This document shows positions 1 to 6,902 of a stretch of DNA of 8,158 nt, in pieces. Source of the stretch: Candidatus Alistipes excrementipullorum (lineage in GTDB: Bacteria; Bacteroidota; Bacteroidia; Bacteroidales; Rikenellaceae); contig DXGW01000204.1 in NCBI GenBank assembly GCA_019113665.1, positions 1 to 8,158 of the forward strand, in the 5' to 3' direction. Both the position numbers and the translations under genes were made by a program. How positions within the stretch are numbered: position 1 is the first letter of the stretch; each line of letters starts with the position of its first letter. The notes below the pieces were generated by a model that had not been told where the DNA came from, ran no database searches, and saw only the letters and a list, made by a program, of their open reading frames with translations.

Positions 1-996
1 GCACGACGCACGGAAACCGCCGACCAGACGATGGCCCTTGATGCCGACCATGCCGCGCGACTTTGCAAACTCGAGGAATTCGGGAGCCAGCTCCTCGTTG
101 CCCTCGGTCATCACGAAGCATATGTTCATCAACGAGCGGTCCTCTACCTCGACTGTACCGCGGAAGAGCGAGTTGCGGTCGATCTCGTCGTACAGCAGTT
201 TTGCCTTCTCGACATTGCGGCGGTAGATCTCGTTTACGCCGCCGATGCTCTTGAGCCATTTGAGAGTCTCGTTAAGTACATAGATGGGGAATACCGGCGG
301 GGTATTGAACATCGAGTTGTTGGCGACATGGGTATTTACGTTGACCATCGACGGAAGATCGCGGACAACCTTGTCGAGCATATCCTCGCGGATTATGACA
401 AAGGTAACACCTGCAGGAGCCAGATTCTTCTGCGCACCTCCGTAGATCAGGGCGTACTTCGACACGTCGACCGGGCGGCTCAGTATGTCGGAGCTCATGT
501 CGGCGATCAGGGGCACCGGCGAATCCAGGTCCGTCTTGTACTCGGTTCCGTATATGGTATTGTTGGCACAGATATAAAGGTAATCTATATCGGTGGGTAT
601 CTCGAATCCCTTGGGAATATACGTAAAGTTGCGATCCTCGGACGATGCCACAATCTCAACCTCTCCGTAATGCTTGGCCTCCTTGATGGCCTTTTTTGTC
701 CATACGCCAGTATTCACATAACCGGCCTTGGTCTTGAGGAAGTTTGCCGGAATATGGAAGAACTGCGTACTTGCACCGCCACTTACGAAAAAGATCTTGT
801 AGTTGTCCGGAATTGAGAGCAACTCGCGGAAGAGCTCCTGAGCCTGGTTGAGTACGTCCTCGAAATCTTTGGTACGGTGCGAAATCGAGAGCAGCGAAAG
901 ACCGGAACCGTTGAAATCGATAATTGCCTTGGCGGCGTTGTTGAGGACCACGTCCGGTAATACCGAAGGTCCGGCGTTGAAGTTGTGCTTTTTCAT
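1..996 (-). CDS. serC: Phosphoserine aminotransferase SerC (3' end cut by window edge)
   Basis: SerC is a PLP-dependent cytosolic aminotransferase that converts 3-phosphohydroxypyruvate and glutamate to O-phosphoserine and 2-oxoglutarate in serine synthesis; it can also act in the pyridoxine pathway. Read on the minus strand from the ATG at 996, the frame stays open for 332 codons to base 1. The N-terminus MKKHNFNAGPSVLP carries the family's NFNAGP opening (residues 5-10). SGGAST at 73-77 belongs to the phosphate-binding part of the fold, and YGGAQKNLAP around 185-194 holds the Schiff-base lysine, K190. NTPPVFPIY (231-239) and the late GHRLVGGFRAS stretch (321-331) are also typical. The family is about 355-360 residues long, so roughly 25-30 C-terminal residues lie outside the window. 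It is transcribed divergently from the yicC operon. In many Bacteroidota serC is followed by serA, which cannot be checked here. Identification is secure. Confidence 0.97.
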   Translation of the reverse strand, partial: MKKHNFNAGPSVLPDVVLNNAAKAIIDFNGSGLSLLSISHRTKDFEDVLNQAQELFRELLSIPDNYKIFFVSGGASTQFFHIPANFLKTKAGYVNTGVWTKKAIKEAKHYGEVEIVASSEDRNFTYIPKGFEIPTDIDYLYICANNTIYGTEYKTDLDSPVPLIADMSSDILSRPVDVSKYALIYGGAQKNLAPAGVTFVIIREDMLDKVVRDLPSMVNVNTHVANNSMFNTPPVFPIYVLNETLKWLKSIGGVNEIYRRNVEKAKLLYDEIDRNSLFRGTVEVEDRSLMNICFVMTEGNEELAPEFLEFAKSRGMVGIKGHRLVGGFRASC

Positions 997-1058
997 AACT
1001 GACTGAATATTTCTGTAAAAAGGTTATTTATTGTTTGCGCTATAACAGTAAGGTTATA

Positions 1059-1066
1059 CAAATATA
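1059..1066 (-). promoter_or_regulatory. Candidate serC promoter, -7 box
   Basis: Read on the minus strand, these bases are TATATTTG, a full match to the Bacteroidota sigma-ABfr -7 consensus TAnnTTTG. They lie 62 bases upstream of the serC ATG, implying a leader of about 50-55 nucleotides. No good TTTG -33 element lies 19-21 bases further upstream, so the call rests on the -7 box and its position. Confidence 0.5.
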
Positions 1067-1081
1067 CACAAATTCGCCGAC

Positions 1082-1113
1082 TTTGTACCGCCATGGGCAA
1101 ATATTTATCTTTT
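1082..1113 (+). promoter_or_regulatory. Candidate promoter of the yicC-gmk-nadD-ddl operon
   Basis: TTTG at 1082-1085 is followed after 20 bases by TATCTTTT at 1106-1113, which matches the Bacteroidota -33/-7 pattern (TTTG, 19-21 bases, TAnnTTTG) except for the last base. Transcription would start near 1120 and give a leader of about 65 nucleotides to the yicC ATG at 1184. An alternative is the exact -7 match TAACTTTG at 1150-1157, which would give a leader of about 20 nucleotides, but it has no TTTG at the right distance. A start near 1120 would exclude the in-frame GTG at 1115 as a translation start. Confidence 0.45.
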
Positions 1114-1183
1114 TGTGGCGGCCATGAAGCAAAATCTGCGATTGTTTTGTAACTTTGTCGACCAAATATCATACGCTACGAAC

Positions 1184-2056
1184 ATGATCAAATCCATGAC
1201 CGGCTTCGGCAAATCCGAAGTGCATTCCGGAAACAAGAAAATAACCGTAGAGATACGGTCGCTCAATTCCAAACAGCTCGACCTCGCAATCCGTATCCCG
1301 CCCATATACAGGGAGGCTGAATACGAGATACGCAACATGATTGCAAAAACCCTGCAACGCGGCAAGGTCGAGGTTTTCATATCGGTGGAGACAACCGAGA
1401 CCGTACCCACGGCTCAGATCAACCGCGATCTGTTCAAGGCTTATGTCCAGCAGTTGAACGACGCCATGGAGTTCGCAGGGCTGAAGGCCGGAGCAGATGC
1501 AATTGTTCCGACCGTCGTAAAGATGCCAAACGTCGTGACGTCGGATACACAGGCCGTAAGCGAAGAGGAGAGTGCCGCCGTAGTCGAGGCCACGGCACAG
1601 GCGGTAAAGGCCCTCGATGCATTCCGCACGCAGGAGGGGGCCACGCTCATAGCCGACATGCTCAAACGCATAGACCGAATCGAAGAGTACAAGAACATGG
1701 TGATACCTTTCGAGAAGGCCCGCACCGAAACCATACGCAACCGCATACGCGAGAACATTGCGAGCATCGGCGTCGAGGTTGACAACAACCGCCTCGAACA
1801 GGAGATGATCTTCTACATCGAGAAACTCGACATCACCGAAGAGAAGGTCCGCCTGACAAATCACTGCAAATACTTCCGCGAAGTAGCTGCAAGCGAGGAG
1901 GGTGCAGGACGCAAGCTCGGCTTCATAGCACAGGAGCTCGGGCGCGAGATCAACACGCTCGGTTCGAAAGCCAACGACTCCGACATACAGATCCTCGTAG
2001 TCAAGATGAAGGACGAACTGGAGAAGATCAAGGAACAGGTACTCAACATTCTGTAA
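1184..2056 (+). CDS. YicC/YloC family endoribonuclease
   Basis: This is a 290-residue YicC-family protein, matching the usual family length of about 290. E. coli YicC has been reported as an endoribonuclease that acts on the small RNA RyhB; the natural RNA targets in Bacteroidota are unknown. The start is set by the MIKSMTGFG opening (residues 1-9), the canonical N-terminus of the family. The frame is open upstream to a GTG at 1115, but those extra 23 codons look unlike the family and overlap promoter sequence. The N-terminal domain carries EIRSLNSKQLDL (23-34) and RGKVEV (59-64). The C-terminal DUF1732 domain runs from about 205 and contains LDITEEKVRL (215-224), GRKLGFIAQEL (242-252) and NTLGSKAND (257-265). 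It is first in the operon, 12 bases ahead of gmk. The yicC-gmk pairing is widely conserved in bacteria (for example yloC near gmk in Bacillus), which supports the call. Confidence 0.95.
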   Translation: MIKSMTGFGKSEVHSGNKKITVEIRSLNSKQLDLAIRIPPIYREAEYEIRNMIAKTLQRGKVEVFISVETTETVPTAQINRDLFKAYVQQLNDAMEFAGLKAGADAIVPTVVKMPNVVTSDTQAVSEEESAAVVEATAQAVKALDAFRTQEGATLIADMLKRIDRIEEYKNMVIPFEKARTETIRNRIRENIASIGVEVDNNRLEQEMIFYIEKLDITEEKVRLTNHCKYFREVAASEEGAGRKLGFIAQELGREINTLGSKANDSDIQILVVKMKDELEKIKEQVLNIL

Positions 2057-2068
2057 ACCGGAAAGAAC

Positions 2069-2644
2069 ATGGGCAAACTCGTCATATTCTCGGCCCCGAG
2101 CGGCAGCGGGAAAACCACAATCGTAAAGCGCCTGCTCGCCATATTCCCGCAGTTCGAGTTTTCGATCTCTGCCACGTCCCGCAAACCGCGCGGAAACGAG
2201 CAGAACGGCGTGGACTACTATTTCCTGACCGACGCCGAATTCAGGAAGGCCGTCGAGGAGGAGCGTTTCGTCGAATGGGAGGAGGTCTATCACGGGACAT
2301 GCTACGGCACGCTCAAGAGCGAGACGGAACGCATCTGGGCCAAAGGCAACGTTATAGTGTTCGACGTGGACGTCATGGGCGGCATCAACCTCAAACACAT
2401 ATTCGGCGACGATGCCTGTTCGATTTTCGTCATGCCGCCGTCGATCGAGGAGCTCGAAAAACGCCTGCGCGGACGCGGTACTGACAGCGACGAAGTTATT
2501 GCCAGGCGTATCGCCAAAGCCTCGTTCGAACTGGGCAAGGCACCAGAATTCGACCATGTGGTAGTCAACGACGACCTCGAAAGTGCCGTAAAAGAGGCTG
2601 CAGACATAATAAGCAAGTTCCTGAAAGGTACAGACAGGCAATGA
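2069..2644 (+). CDS. gmk: Guanylate kinase
   Basis: Gmk phosphorylates GMP to GDP with ATP, the obligatory step from GMP to GTP and dGTP, in the cytosol. The 191-residue length is normal for the short bacterial form. The P-loop is APSGSGKTT at residues 9-17. The GMP-binding region follows with TSRKPRGNE (36-44) and GVDYYF (47-52), then EWEEVYHGTCYGT (69-81). The segment DVDVMGG (99-105) corresponds to the DxDxQG motif of many guanylate kinases, with Met where Gln is common. The lid arginines lie in RLRGRGTDSDEVIARR (132-147). The start follows GGAAAG, a modest ribosome-binding match, 12 bases after the yicC stop. Its stop overlaps the nadD start in an ATGA, so the two are probably translationally coupled. 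Identification is secure. Confidence 0.97.
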   Translation: MGKLVIFSAPSGSGKTTIVKRLLAIFPQFEFSISATSRKPRGNEQNGVDYYFLTDAEFRKAVEEERFVEWEEVYHGTCYGTLKSETERIWAKGNVIVFDVDVMGGINLKHIFGDDACSIFVMPPSIEELEKRLRGRGTDSDEVIARRIAKASFELGKAPEFDHVVVNDDLESAVKEAADIISKFLKGTDRQ

Positions 2645-3453
2645 AGCATGTATTTCTCTATTTCGGTTCGTTCAACCCCATACACAAGGGGCACATGGCT
2701 CTGGCCGAGCACGTCATCGGGCAGGGGCTGTGCGACGGTGTGATATTCATCGTATCGCCGCAGAACCCACTGAAAGAGGCCGACGGCCTGATGCCGGAAC
2801 TTGCGCGGTTCGAAATGGTTGAAACTGCATGCCTTGAATCCAAATATCCGCAGGCGATACAGGCCTCGGCCATCGAATTCCTGCTGGACAAACCGTCATA
2901 CACGATCGATACGTTGCGGTACCTGACGCAGAACCACGGCAAGGAGATGCGTTTCTCGGTACTGATGGGTGCCGACATCATACCGCAACTCGACAAGTGG
3001 AAGGATTACCGCGAGTTGCTCGACAAATACGACATATACGTATATCCGCGCAAGGGGTACGCCGTAGACCGTTATCTCGACAGGATAACCTATCTGGCCG
3101 ATGCGCCGACATTTGAATATTCGTCGACCGAGATCCGCGAACGCGCGGCCCGCGGCGAATCAATCACCGACATGGTATGTGACGGCGTGGCAAAATACAT
3201 ATCGTCGCACGGGCTGCTCAAAAAAGCGGCGGACGAGCGCAAACTTCTCGACGGCAGGATTGCAAACGGCGGGGGAGCCGACGCATATATCGAACGCGGC
3301 CGCTATTTCTACCGCCGCAATGAGTGGGGCAATGCCCTTAACGATTTCAATGCGGCACTGAAGATCGACCCCGATAACCGCGAAGCCGGCGAGTTCGTCA
3401 AGATGATAGGCGAGATACTCGAATTCAGATACAAGGACATATATAATCCATAG
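2641..3453 (+). CDS. nadD: Nicotinate-nucleotide adenylyltransferase NadD with a C-terminal TPR-like extension
   Basis: NadD adenylates nicotinate mononucleotide to deamido-NAD, the shared step of de novo and salvage NAD synthesis. The catalytic nucleotidyltransferase domain fills residues 1 to about 193: GSFNPIHKGHM (9-19) holds the HxGH signature, the substrate-contact region includes PSYTIDTL (85-92) and GADIIPQLDKW (110-120), and YSSTEIRER (160-168) is the C-terminal SSTxIR motif. NadD is usually about 190-220 residues; this protein has 270. The additional part (about 194-270) contains one TPR-like helical hairpin, roughly residues 214-247, with ERGRYFYRRNEWGNALNDF and ALKIDPDN, and ends in RYKDIYNP. 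A similar tail occurs, from memory, on small free-standing TPR proteins in Bacteroidales, so this looks like a fusion of two genes. The ATG at 2641 overlaps the gmk stop by 4 bases, and ddl starts 4 bases after the nadD stop. Confidence 0.93.
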   Translation: MKHVFLYFGSFNPIHKGHMALAEHVIGQGLCDGVIFIVSPQNPLKEADGLMPELARFEMVETACLESKYPQAIQASAIEFLLDKPSYTIDTLRYLTQNHGKEMRFSVLMGADIIPQLDKWKDYRELLDKYDIYVYPRKGYAVDRYLDRITYLADAPTFEYSSTEIRERAARGESITDMVCDGVAKYISSHGLLKKAADERKLLDGRIANGGGADAYIERGRYFYRRNEWGNALNDFNAALKIDPDNREAGEFVKMIGEILEFRYKDIYNP

Positions 3454-3457
3454 GAAG

Positions 3458-4444
3458 ATGAACAAATTGAGAATTGCTTTGCTTGCCGGCGGAAATTCGT
3501 CGGAAAGGGAAATCGCACTGCAAAGCGCACAACAGATAAATGCCGCTCTCGACAAGGAGAAGTACGACGTCAAGGTTATCGACGTCTACCATCGGGACTG
3601 GCACTATACGGCCGCCGACGGCAAACAGTACCAGTTCGACAAGACCGATTTTTCGCTTACGGTCGAAGGCGAACGCTTCGAATTCGACTACGCGCTAATA
3701 ATAATCCACGGCACCCCGGGCGAGGACGGCAAACTGCAGGGATACCTCGACATCATGGGTATTCCGTATTCGTCGTGCCCGATGGTATCGTCGGTAATCA
3801 CATTTGACAAGATATCGACCAAGCGGGCCGTTGCAACGCGCGGCATACGTGTGGCAAAGGATATCTTCCTCTACAAGGGGGACAAGGTATCGCCCGACGA
3901 GGTGGTCGAGAAACTTGGGCTGCCCGTATTCGTCAAGCCCAATGCCAGCGGCAGCAGTTTCGGCGTAACCAAGGTCACCGAAAAGGAGAAGATCGCCGAC
4001 GCCGTGAACGAAGCCTTCAAGGAGAGCGACGAAGTACTGATCGAAGAGTTCATCGCCGGCCGCGAAATGGGTTGCGGCGTGATGATTGCCGGAGGCAGGG
4101 AGTATCTCTTCCCGGTTACGGAAATCGTACCCAAGAACGAATTCTTCGACTACGAGGCCAAATATACGGCAGGCATGTCCAATGAGATAACACCGGCCGA
4201 CATAACACCCGAAGTGAAGGCCGAGCTCAACCGCATGACTCTCGAGGCATACAAGGTGTGCCGTTGCCGCGGTGTCGTCCGCATCGATTTCATCGTGACG
4301 CCCGACGGACGCCCGTACATGATCGAGATCAACTCGATACCCGGCATGAGCGCCGGCAGCATCGTTCCGAAACAGGCCAAAGCAATGGGCATGAGCCTCG
4401 GTGAACTCTTCGACATCGTAATCGCTGACACCTGCGGCAGATGA
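3458..4444 (+). CDS. ddl: D-alanine--D-alanine ligase
   Basis: Ddl is a cytosolic ATP-grasp enzyme that joins two D-alanines into the dipeptide added by MurF to UDP-MurNAc-tripeptide. The 328-residue length is typical. GGNSSERE (11-18) contains the glutamate (E16) expected to contact the first D-Ala. HGTPGEDGKLQGYLD is at 84-98. The ATP-grasp region has VFVKPNASGSSFGV (157-170), with K160 and the glycine/serine loop, and EEFIAGRE (196-203). DYEAKYTAG (231-239) corresponds to the omega-loop with the YxAKY motif, whose tyrosine favours D-Ala-D-Ala over D-Ala-D-Lac. R275, D277, E290 and N292 in RIDF and EINSIPGMS are the expected metal and substrate ligands. The usual NTxPGMT reads NSIPGMS, a conservative change. 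The start has AGGAAG directly upstream, 4 bases after nadD. Its stop overlaps the next start codon in an ATGA. Confidence 0.97.
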   Translation: MNKLRIALLAGGNSSEREIALQSAQQINAALDKEKYDVKVIDVYHRDWHYTAADGKQYQFDKTDFSLTVEGERFEFDYALIIIHGTPGEDGKLQGYLDIMGIPYSSCPMVSSVITFDKISTKRAVATRGIRVAKDIFLYKGDKVSPDEVVEKLGLPVFVKPNASGSSFGVTKVTEKEKIADAVNEAFKESDEVLIEEFIAGREMGCGVMIAGGREYLFPVTEIVPKNEFFDYEAKYTAGMSNEITPADITPEVKAELNRMTLEAYKVCRCRGVVRIDFIVTPDGRPYMIEINSIPGMSAGSIVPKQAKAMGMSLGELFDIVIADTCGR

Positions 4445-5031
4445 GGGCGACGATGATAGAAATCGACGGCAAGATCGTCAGCACCGACCTGCTGACCGAA
4501 TGTTTTGCGTGCGACATAGCCAGGTGCAAGGGCATGTGTTGCGTGGAAGGCAACGCCGGGGCCCCGCTCGAAATGGACGAGGTGGACATTCTGGAGGAGG
4601 AGTTCGACGCATACCGCCCATACATGACGCCCGAAGGGATCGAGGCGGTCGAAAGGCAGGGGTTCATGGTTGTAGACACCGACGGGGAATACACCACGCC
4701 TCTGGTCGGTGATGCCGAATGCGCATATGCCTACCGTGAAGACGGAATCACGCTGTGCGCGATCGAGAAGGCATATCTCAACGGCGAATGTTCGTTCCGC
4801 AAGCCCATATCGTGCCATCTCTACCCGATAAGGCTCGTGAACTTCTCGAACGGCACGGTAGGGCTCAACTACCATCGCTGGGACGTATGCCGCACGGCAT
4901 GCACCAACGGCCGCAGGCTCGGGATACCTGTCTACAAGTCGCTAAAGGAACCGATAATAAGGCGTTTCGGCGAGGAGTTCTATTCCGCGCTGGAGGCTGC
5001 CGAGGAATTGATAAAGAAACAAGACGCATGA
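4441..5031 (+). CDS. DUF3109 family cysteine-rich protein, function unknown
   Basis: I recognise this as the DUF3109 family, found widely in Bacteroidota and related to the YkgJ-like/UPF0153 group of presumed metal or Fe-S cluster proteins. Its function is not established. The 196-residue form has eleven cysteines: C21, C24, C29, C33 and C34 in a CxxCx4Cx3CC cluster near the N-terminus, then C94, C106, C117, C125, C150 and C154. The spacing suggests a bound metal or cluster, but that is inference. There is no signal peptide or membrane segment, so it is probably cytosolic. Two starts are possible: the ATG at 4441, overlapping the ddl stop by 4 bases, and the ATG at 4453, which gives MIEIDGKIVS, closer to the family's usual N-terminus, with GAGG 9 bases upstream. 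I list the longer form; the shorter one is about equally likely. It sits between two cell-wall genes and overlaps the following gene by 4 bases. Confidence 0.85.
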   Translation: MRATMIEIDGKIVSTDLLTECFACDIARCKGMCCVEGNAGAPLEMDEVDILEEEFDAYRPYMTPEGIEAVERQGFMVVDTDGEYTTPLVGDAECAYAYREDGITLCAIEKAYLNGECSFRKPISCHLYPIRLVNFSNGTVGLNYHRWDVCRTACTNGRRLGIPVYKSLKEPIIRRFGEEFYSALEAAEELIKKQDA

Positions 5032-6101
5032 AAACAGCAATCAGAACCGCCATACTGACAATTTCAGCCGCATTCTGTACTACCGGCTCATACGCCCAGG
5101 AACCTGCCGCGACGACAACTGCCGAAACGGCAATCGTGGCCGCCAATACCGCACCGGCCGAGACACCGGCCGCAGCCGTAGCGACAACCAACACGAAACC
5201 TGCTCCGGTAGCCCCGGTAAAGGAACTCGACAACAAACCGCTGGTCGTCGATACGCTGCCGAGCATCAACGAAGCAATCAAGATCGTCCTGTTCAACGAC
5301 AACACGTGGCGCTACGTACGCGACCGAGAAATACCGCAGGACAGCTCTATATATGTTAAATATTGGGATTCGACCATAATATCGCCATACCGTGAAGTGG
5401 AACTGAGTTCATTGCCGCAATCGGTTGCCATAGCGCTCGTCGATTCGCTGAAAAGCTACCACTACCCATATAAGGGCCGCATAAGTTCGCATTACGGGCC
5501 GCGTCGCCGCCGCAACCACAACGGCGTAGACCTGCCGCTCAAGGAAGGCGACCCCGTATATGCCACATTCGACGGTCGTGTGCGTTTCTCGCAGGACACC
5601 AAAACAGGGTACGGCAACCTGGTGATCATACGCCATGACAACGGCCTGGAGACCTATATGGGACATCTCTCGAAACGTCTGGTCGAGGCCGGAGACTGGG
5701 TTACGGCCGGTCAGATAGTTGCCCTCGGAGGAAGCACGGGTCGCAGCACCGGCCCGCACCTGCATTTCGAGACCCGCTATTACGGCCAGTCGTTCGACCC
5801 GGAACGCCTTATCGACTTCTCGTCGGGCATGTTACGACGTGAGACATTCCTGCTCAAGCGGAGCTATTTCGACATCTATTCGAAATATGACCAGAACTTC
5901 GAGGACGAAATCGCCAACGAGGAAGACGACAAGCGCGAAGCCGCCGAGGAGGCAGCGAAACGTTATTATGTCGTGCGCAAAGGCGATACTCTCAGCGGAA
6001 TAGCGGTAAAGTACCATACGACCGTCACCCGCATATGCCAGCTCAACGGCATCAACCGGAACAAGACCCTGAGCATCGGCAAACGTCTGCGTGTGCGCTG
6101 A
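5028..6101 (+). CDS. Secreted M23 family metallopeptidase with C-terminal LysM domain
   Basis: This 357-residue protein is a predicted peptidoglycan endopeptidase, or a degenerate regulator of one, acting in the periplasm. Residues 1 to about 23 form a signal peptide (basic MKTAIR, hydrophobic core, SYA before QEP). An Ala/Pro/Thr-rich low-complexity linker follows at about 25-66. A conserved segment including LFNDNTWRYV is at 88-97. The M23 (LytM-type) domain spans about 145-262: GRISSHYGPR, then HNGVD with zinc ligands H164 and D168, MGHLS with catalytic H213, and GPHLHFE with H245 and zinc ligand H247. All catalytic residues are present, so it should be active. A LysM peptidoglycan-binding domain is at about 313-356 (YYVVRKGDTLSGIA, INRNKTLSIGKRLRV). 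The ATG at 5028 is chosen because it begins the signal peptide and overlaps the DUF3109 stop as ATGA; the frame runs open further upstream but that stretch encodes the preceding gene. Last gene of the operon, before a strong terminator. Confidence 0.95.
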   Translation: MKTAIRTAILTISAAFCTTGSYAQEPAATTTAETAIVAANTAPAETPAAAVATTNTKPAPVAPVKELDNKPLVVDTLPSINEAIKIVLFNDNTWRYVRDREIPQDSSIYVKYWDSTIISPYREVELSSLPQSVAIALVDSLKSYHYPYKGRISSHYGPRRRRNHNGVDLPLKEGDPVYATFDGRVRFSQDTKTGYGNLVIIRHDNGLETYMGHLSKRLVEAGDWVTAGQIVALGGSTGRSTGPHLHFETRYYGQSFDPERLIDFSSGMLRRETFLLKRSYFDIYSKYDQNFEDEIANEEDDKREAAEEAAKRYYVVRKGDTLSGIAVKYHTTVTRICQLNGINRNKTLSIGKRLRVR

Positions 6102-6118
6102 CCGTCCGCAATGCAACA

Positions 6119-6153
6119 AAAAAGCCGCGTTTCTTCGAGAAACGCGGCTTTTT
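6119..6153. terminator. Bidirectional intrinsic terminator
   Basis: AAAAAGCCGCGTTTC (6119-6133) and GAAACGCGGCTTTTT (6139-6153) are perfect 15-base inverted arms around a TTCGA loop. The GC-rich part of the stem is followed by a T run on the plus strand, and by the T run of the complement on the minus strand, so it can end transcription both ways. It lies 17 bases after the M23 gene stop and 16 bases after the yggS stop, exactly between two convergent units. Confidence 0.93.
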
Positions 6154-6169
6154 CATATTCAAAATGTCG

Positions 6170-6838
6170 TTATCGGGCTCCGTAATCACGCTGTCCGAAT
6201 ATCATCGAACCTACGCGCACCATCGTCGAACCGCACTCTATGGCAATGGGGTAGTCATCGGACATTCCCATCGAGAGCGTATCGAACTCCTCGCCGAAAA
6301 AGGCGGCCAATTCGGCCCTGTACTGCGCCAGGCGTTCGAAATCGCGCCTGATGACAGACTCGTCGTCTGTATTGGTTGCAATACCCATAACACCGCGCAT
6401 GCGTACATGTTGCAGCGACGCAAGTGCGCCTCCGGCCACATATTCACGCAACTCGTCATAGTTCCAGCCCGTCTTGGTCTCCTCGGCCGCAACGTGGATC
6501 TCGAAGAGACAGTCGACCGTACGTCCGCACTTGGCCGCCTCCTTGTCGATGGCTTCGAGCAGATGTGCGCTGTCGACCGATTCGATCAGCGAAACGAACG
6601 GCACTATGTATTTCACCTTGTTGGTCTGCAGATGGCCTATCATGTGCCACCTTATGTCTTTGGGCAGAATTTCATATTTGGCCTTGAGTTCCTGCGGGCG
6701 GCTCTCGCCGAAAACCCGCTGCCCGGCTTCATAGGCTTCGGTTATAAGTTCTGCCGGGTGCATCTTCGAGACTGCGACAAGCGTCACACCCTCGGGCAGG
6801 GTCGATTTTACGACCTCCAGTTGACTTGTTACGGACAT
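6170..6838 (-). CDS. YggS/PLPBP family pyridoxal 5'-phosphate homeostasis protein
   Basis: Members (E. coli YggS, yeast YBL036C, human PLPBP) are single-domain cytosolic proteins that bind PLP on a lysine without known catalysis and keep free PLP and amino-acid pools balanced. The 222-residue length is normal. The PLP lysine is K25 in LVAVSK (20-25). FGESRPQE (43-50) corresponds to the FGENyvQE motif, WHMIGHLQTNK is at 64-74, GVMGIA at 149-154, and the phosphate-binding end LSMGMSDDY (188-196) with STMVRVGSMIFGQR (204-217), including R208. The ATG at 6838 is chosen because it gives the family N-terminus; the frame is open back to 6913, but that extension crosses the promoter and resembles no family N-terminus. 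It converges on the M23 gene across the terminator and diverges from the C69 dipeptidase gene. The usual neighbours of yggS (proC, yggT, sepF) are absent here. Confidence 0.95.
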   Translation of the reverse strand: MSVTSQLEVVKSTLPEGVTLVAVSKMHPAELITEAYEAGQRVFGESRPQELKAKYEILPKDIRWHMIGHLQTNKVKYIVPFVSLIESVDSAHLLEAIDKEAAKCGRTVDCLFEIHVAAEETKTGWNYDELREYVAGGALASLQHVRMRGVMGIATNTDDESVIRRDFERLAQYRAELAAFFGEEFDTLSMGMSDDYPIAIECGSTMVRVGSMIFGQRDYGAR

Positions 6839-6854
6839 CGTTTTCACTTTTACG

Positions 6855-6862
6855 CAAATGTA
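6855..6862 (-). promoter_or_regulatory. Candidate yggS promoter, -7 box
   Basis: On the minus strand these bases read TACATTTG, a full match to TAnnTTTG. Twenty bases upstream is TTTT (6886-6883), a 3-of-4 match to the -33 TTTG. The expected start near 6848 leaves a leader of only about 10 nucleotides before the ATG at 6838, which fits choosing that ATG over the more distant 6913. Confidence 0.55.
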
Positions 6863-6894
6863 ACAAAGAAAAAGGAAAGTAGAAAAGTTTTTCG

Positions 6895-6902
6895 TACATT
6901 TG
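6895..6902 (+). promoter_or_regulatory. Candidate promoter of the C69 dipeptidase gene, -7 box
   Basis: TACATTTG is a full match to the Bacteroidota -7 consensus, 25 bases before the ATG at 6928, giving an expected leader of roughly 18 nucleotides. The -33 zone (about 6869-6877) is purine-rich and has no TTTG, so the promoter may be weak or need an activator. Confidence 0.5.

Noticed and set aside
31..816. A 261-codon open frame on the plus strand opposite serC
   Set aside because: serC on the other strand matches its family along the whole length, so this is an antisense shadow.
1115..1183. Upstream GTG extension of yicC by 23 codons
   Set aside because: MIKSMTGFG is the usual family N-terminus, and the extra stretch overlaps promoter-like sequence.
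1169..2641. A 490-codon open frame on the minus strand opposite yicC and gmk
   Set aside because: It lies wholly antisense to two well-conserved genes. Its protein resembles no family I know and its openness is explained by the codon bias of the sense genes.
4150..4875. A 241-codon minus-strand open frame opposite ddl and DUF3109
   Set aside because: Antisense to two real genes, no recognisable motifs and no promoter of its own.
4755..5027. Upstream extension of the M23 peptidase frame into DUF3109
   Set aside because: It would bury the signal peptide and lies over the coding sequence of the preceding gene.
6119..6153. Terminator hairpin considered as a small RNA or repeat element
   Set aside because: Its place between two convergent genes and the T runs at both ends are fully explained by a bidirectional terminator.
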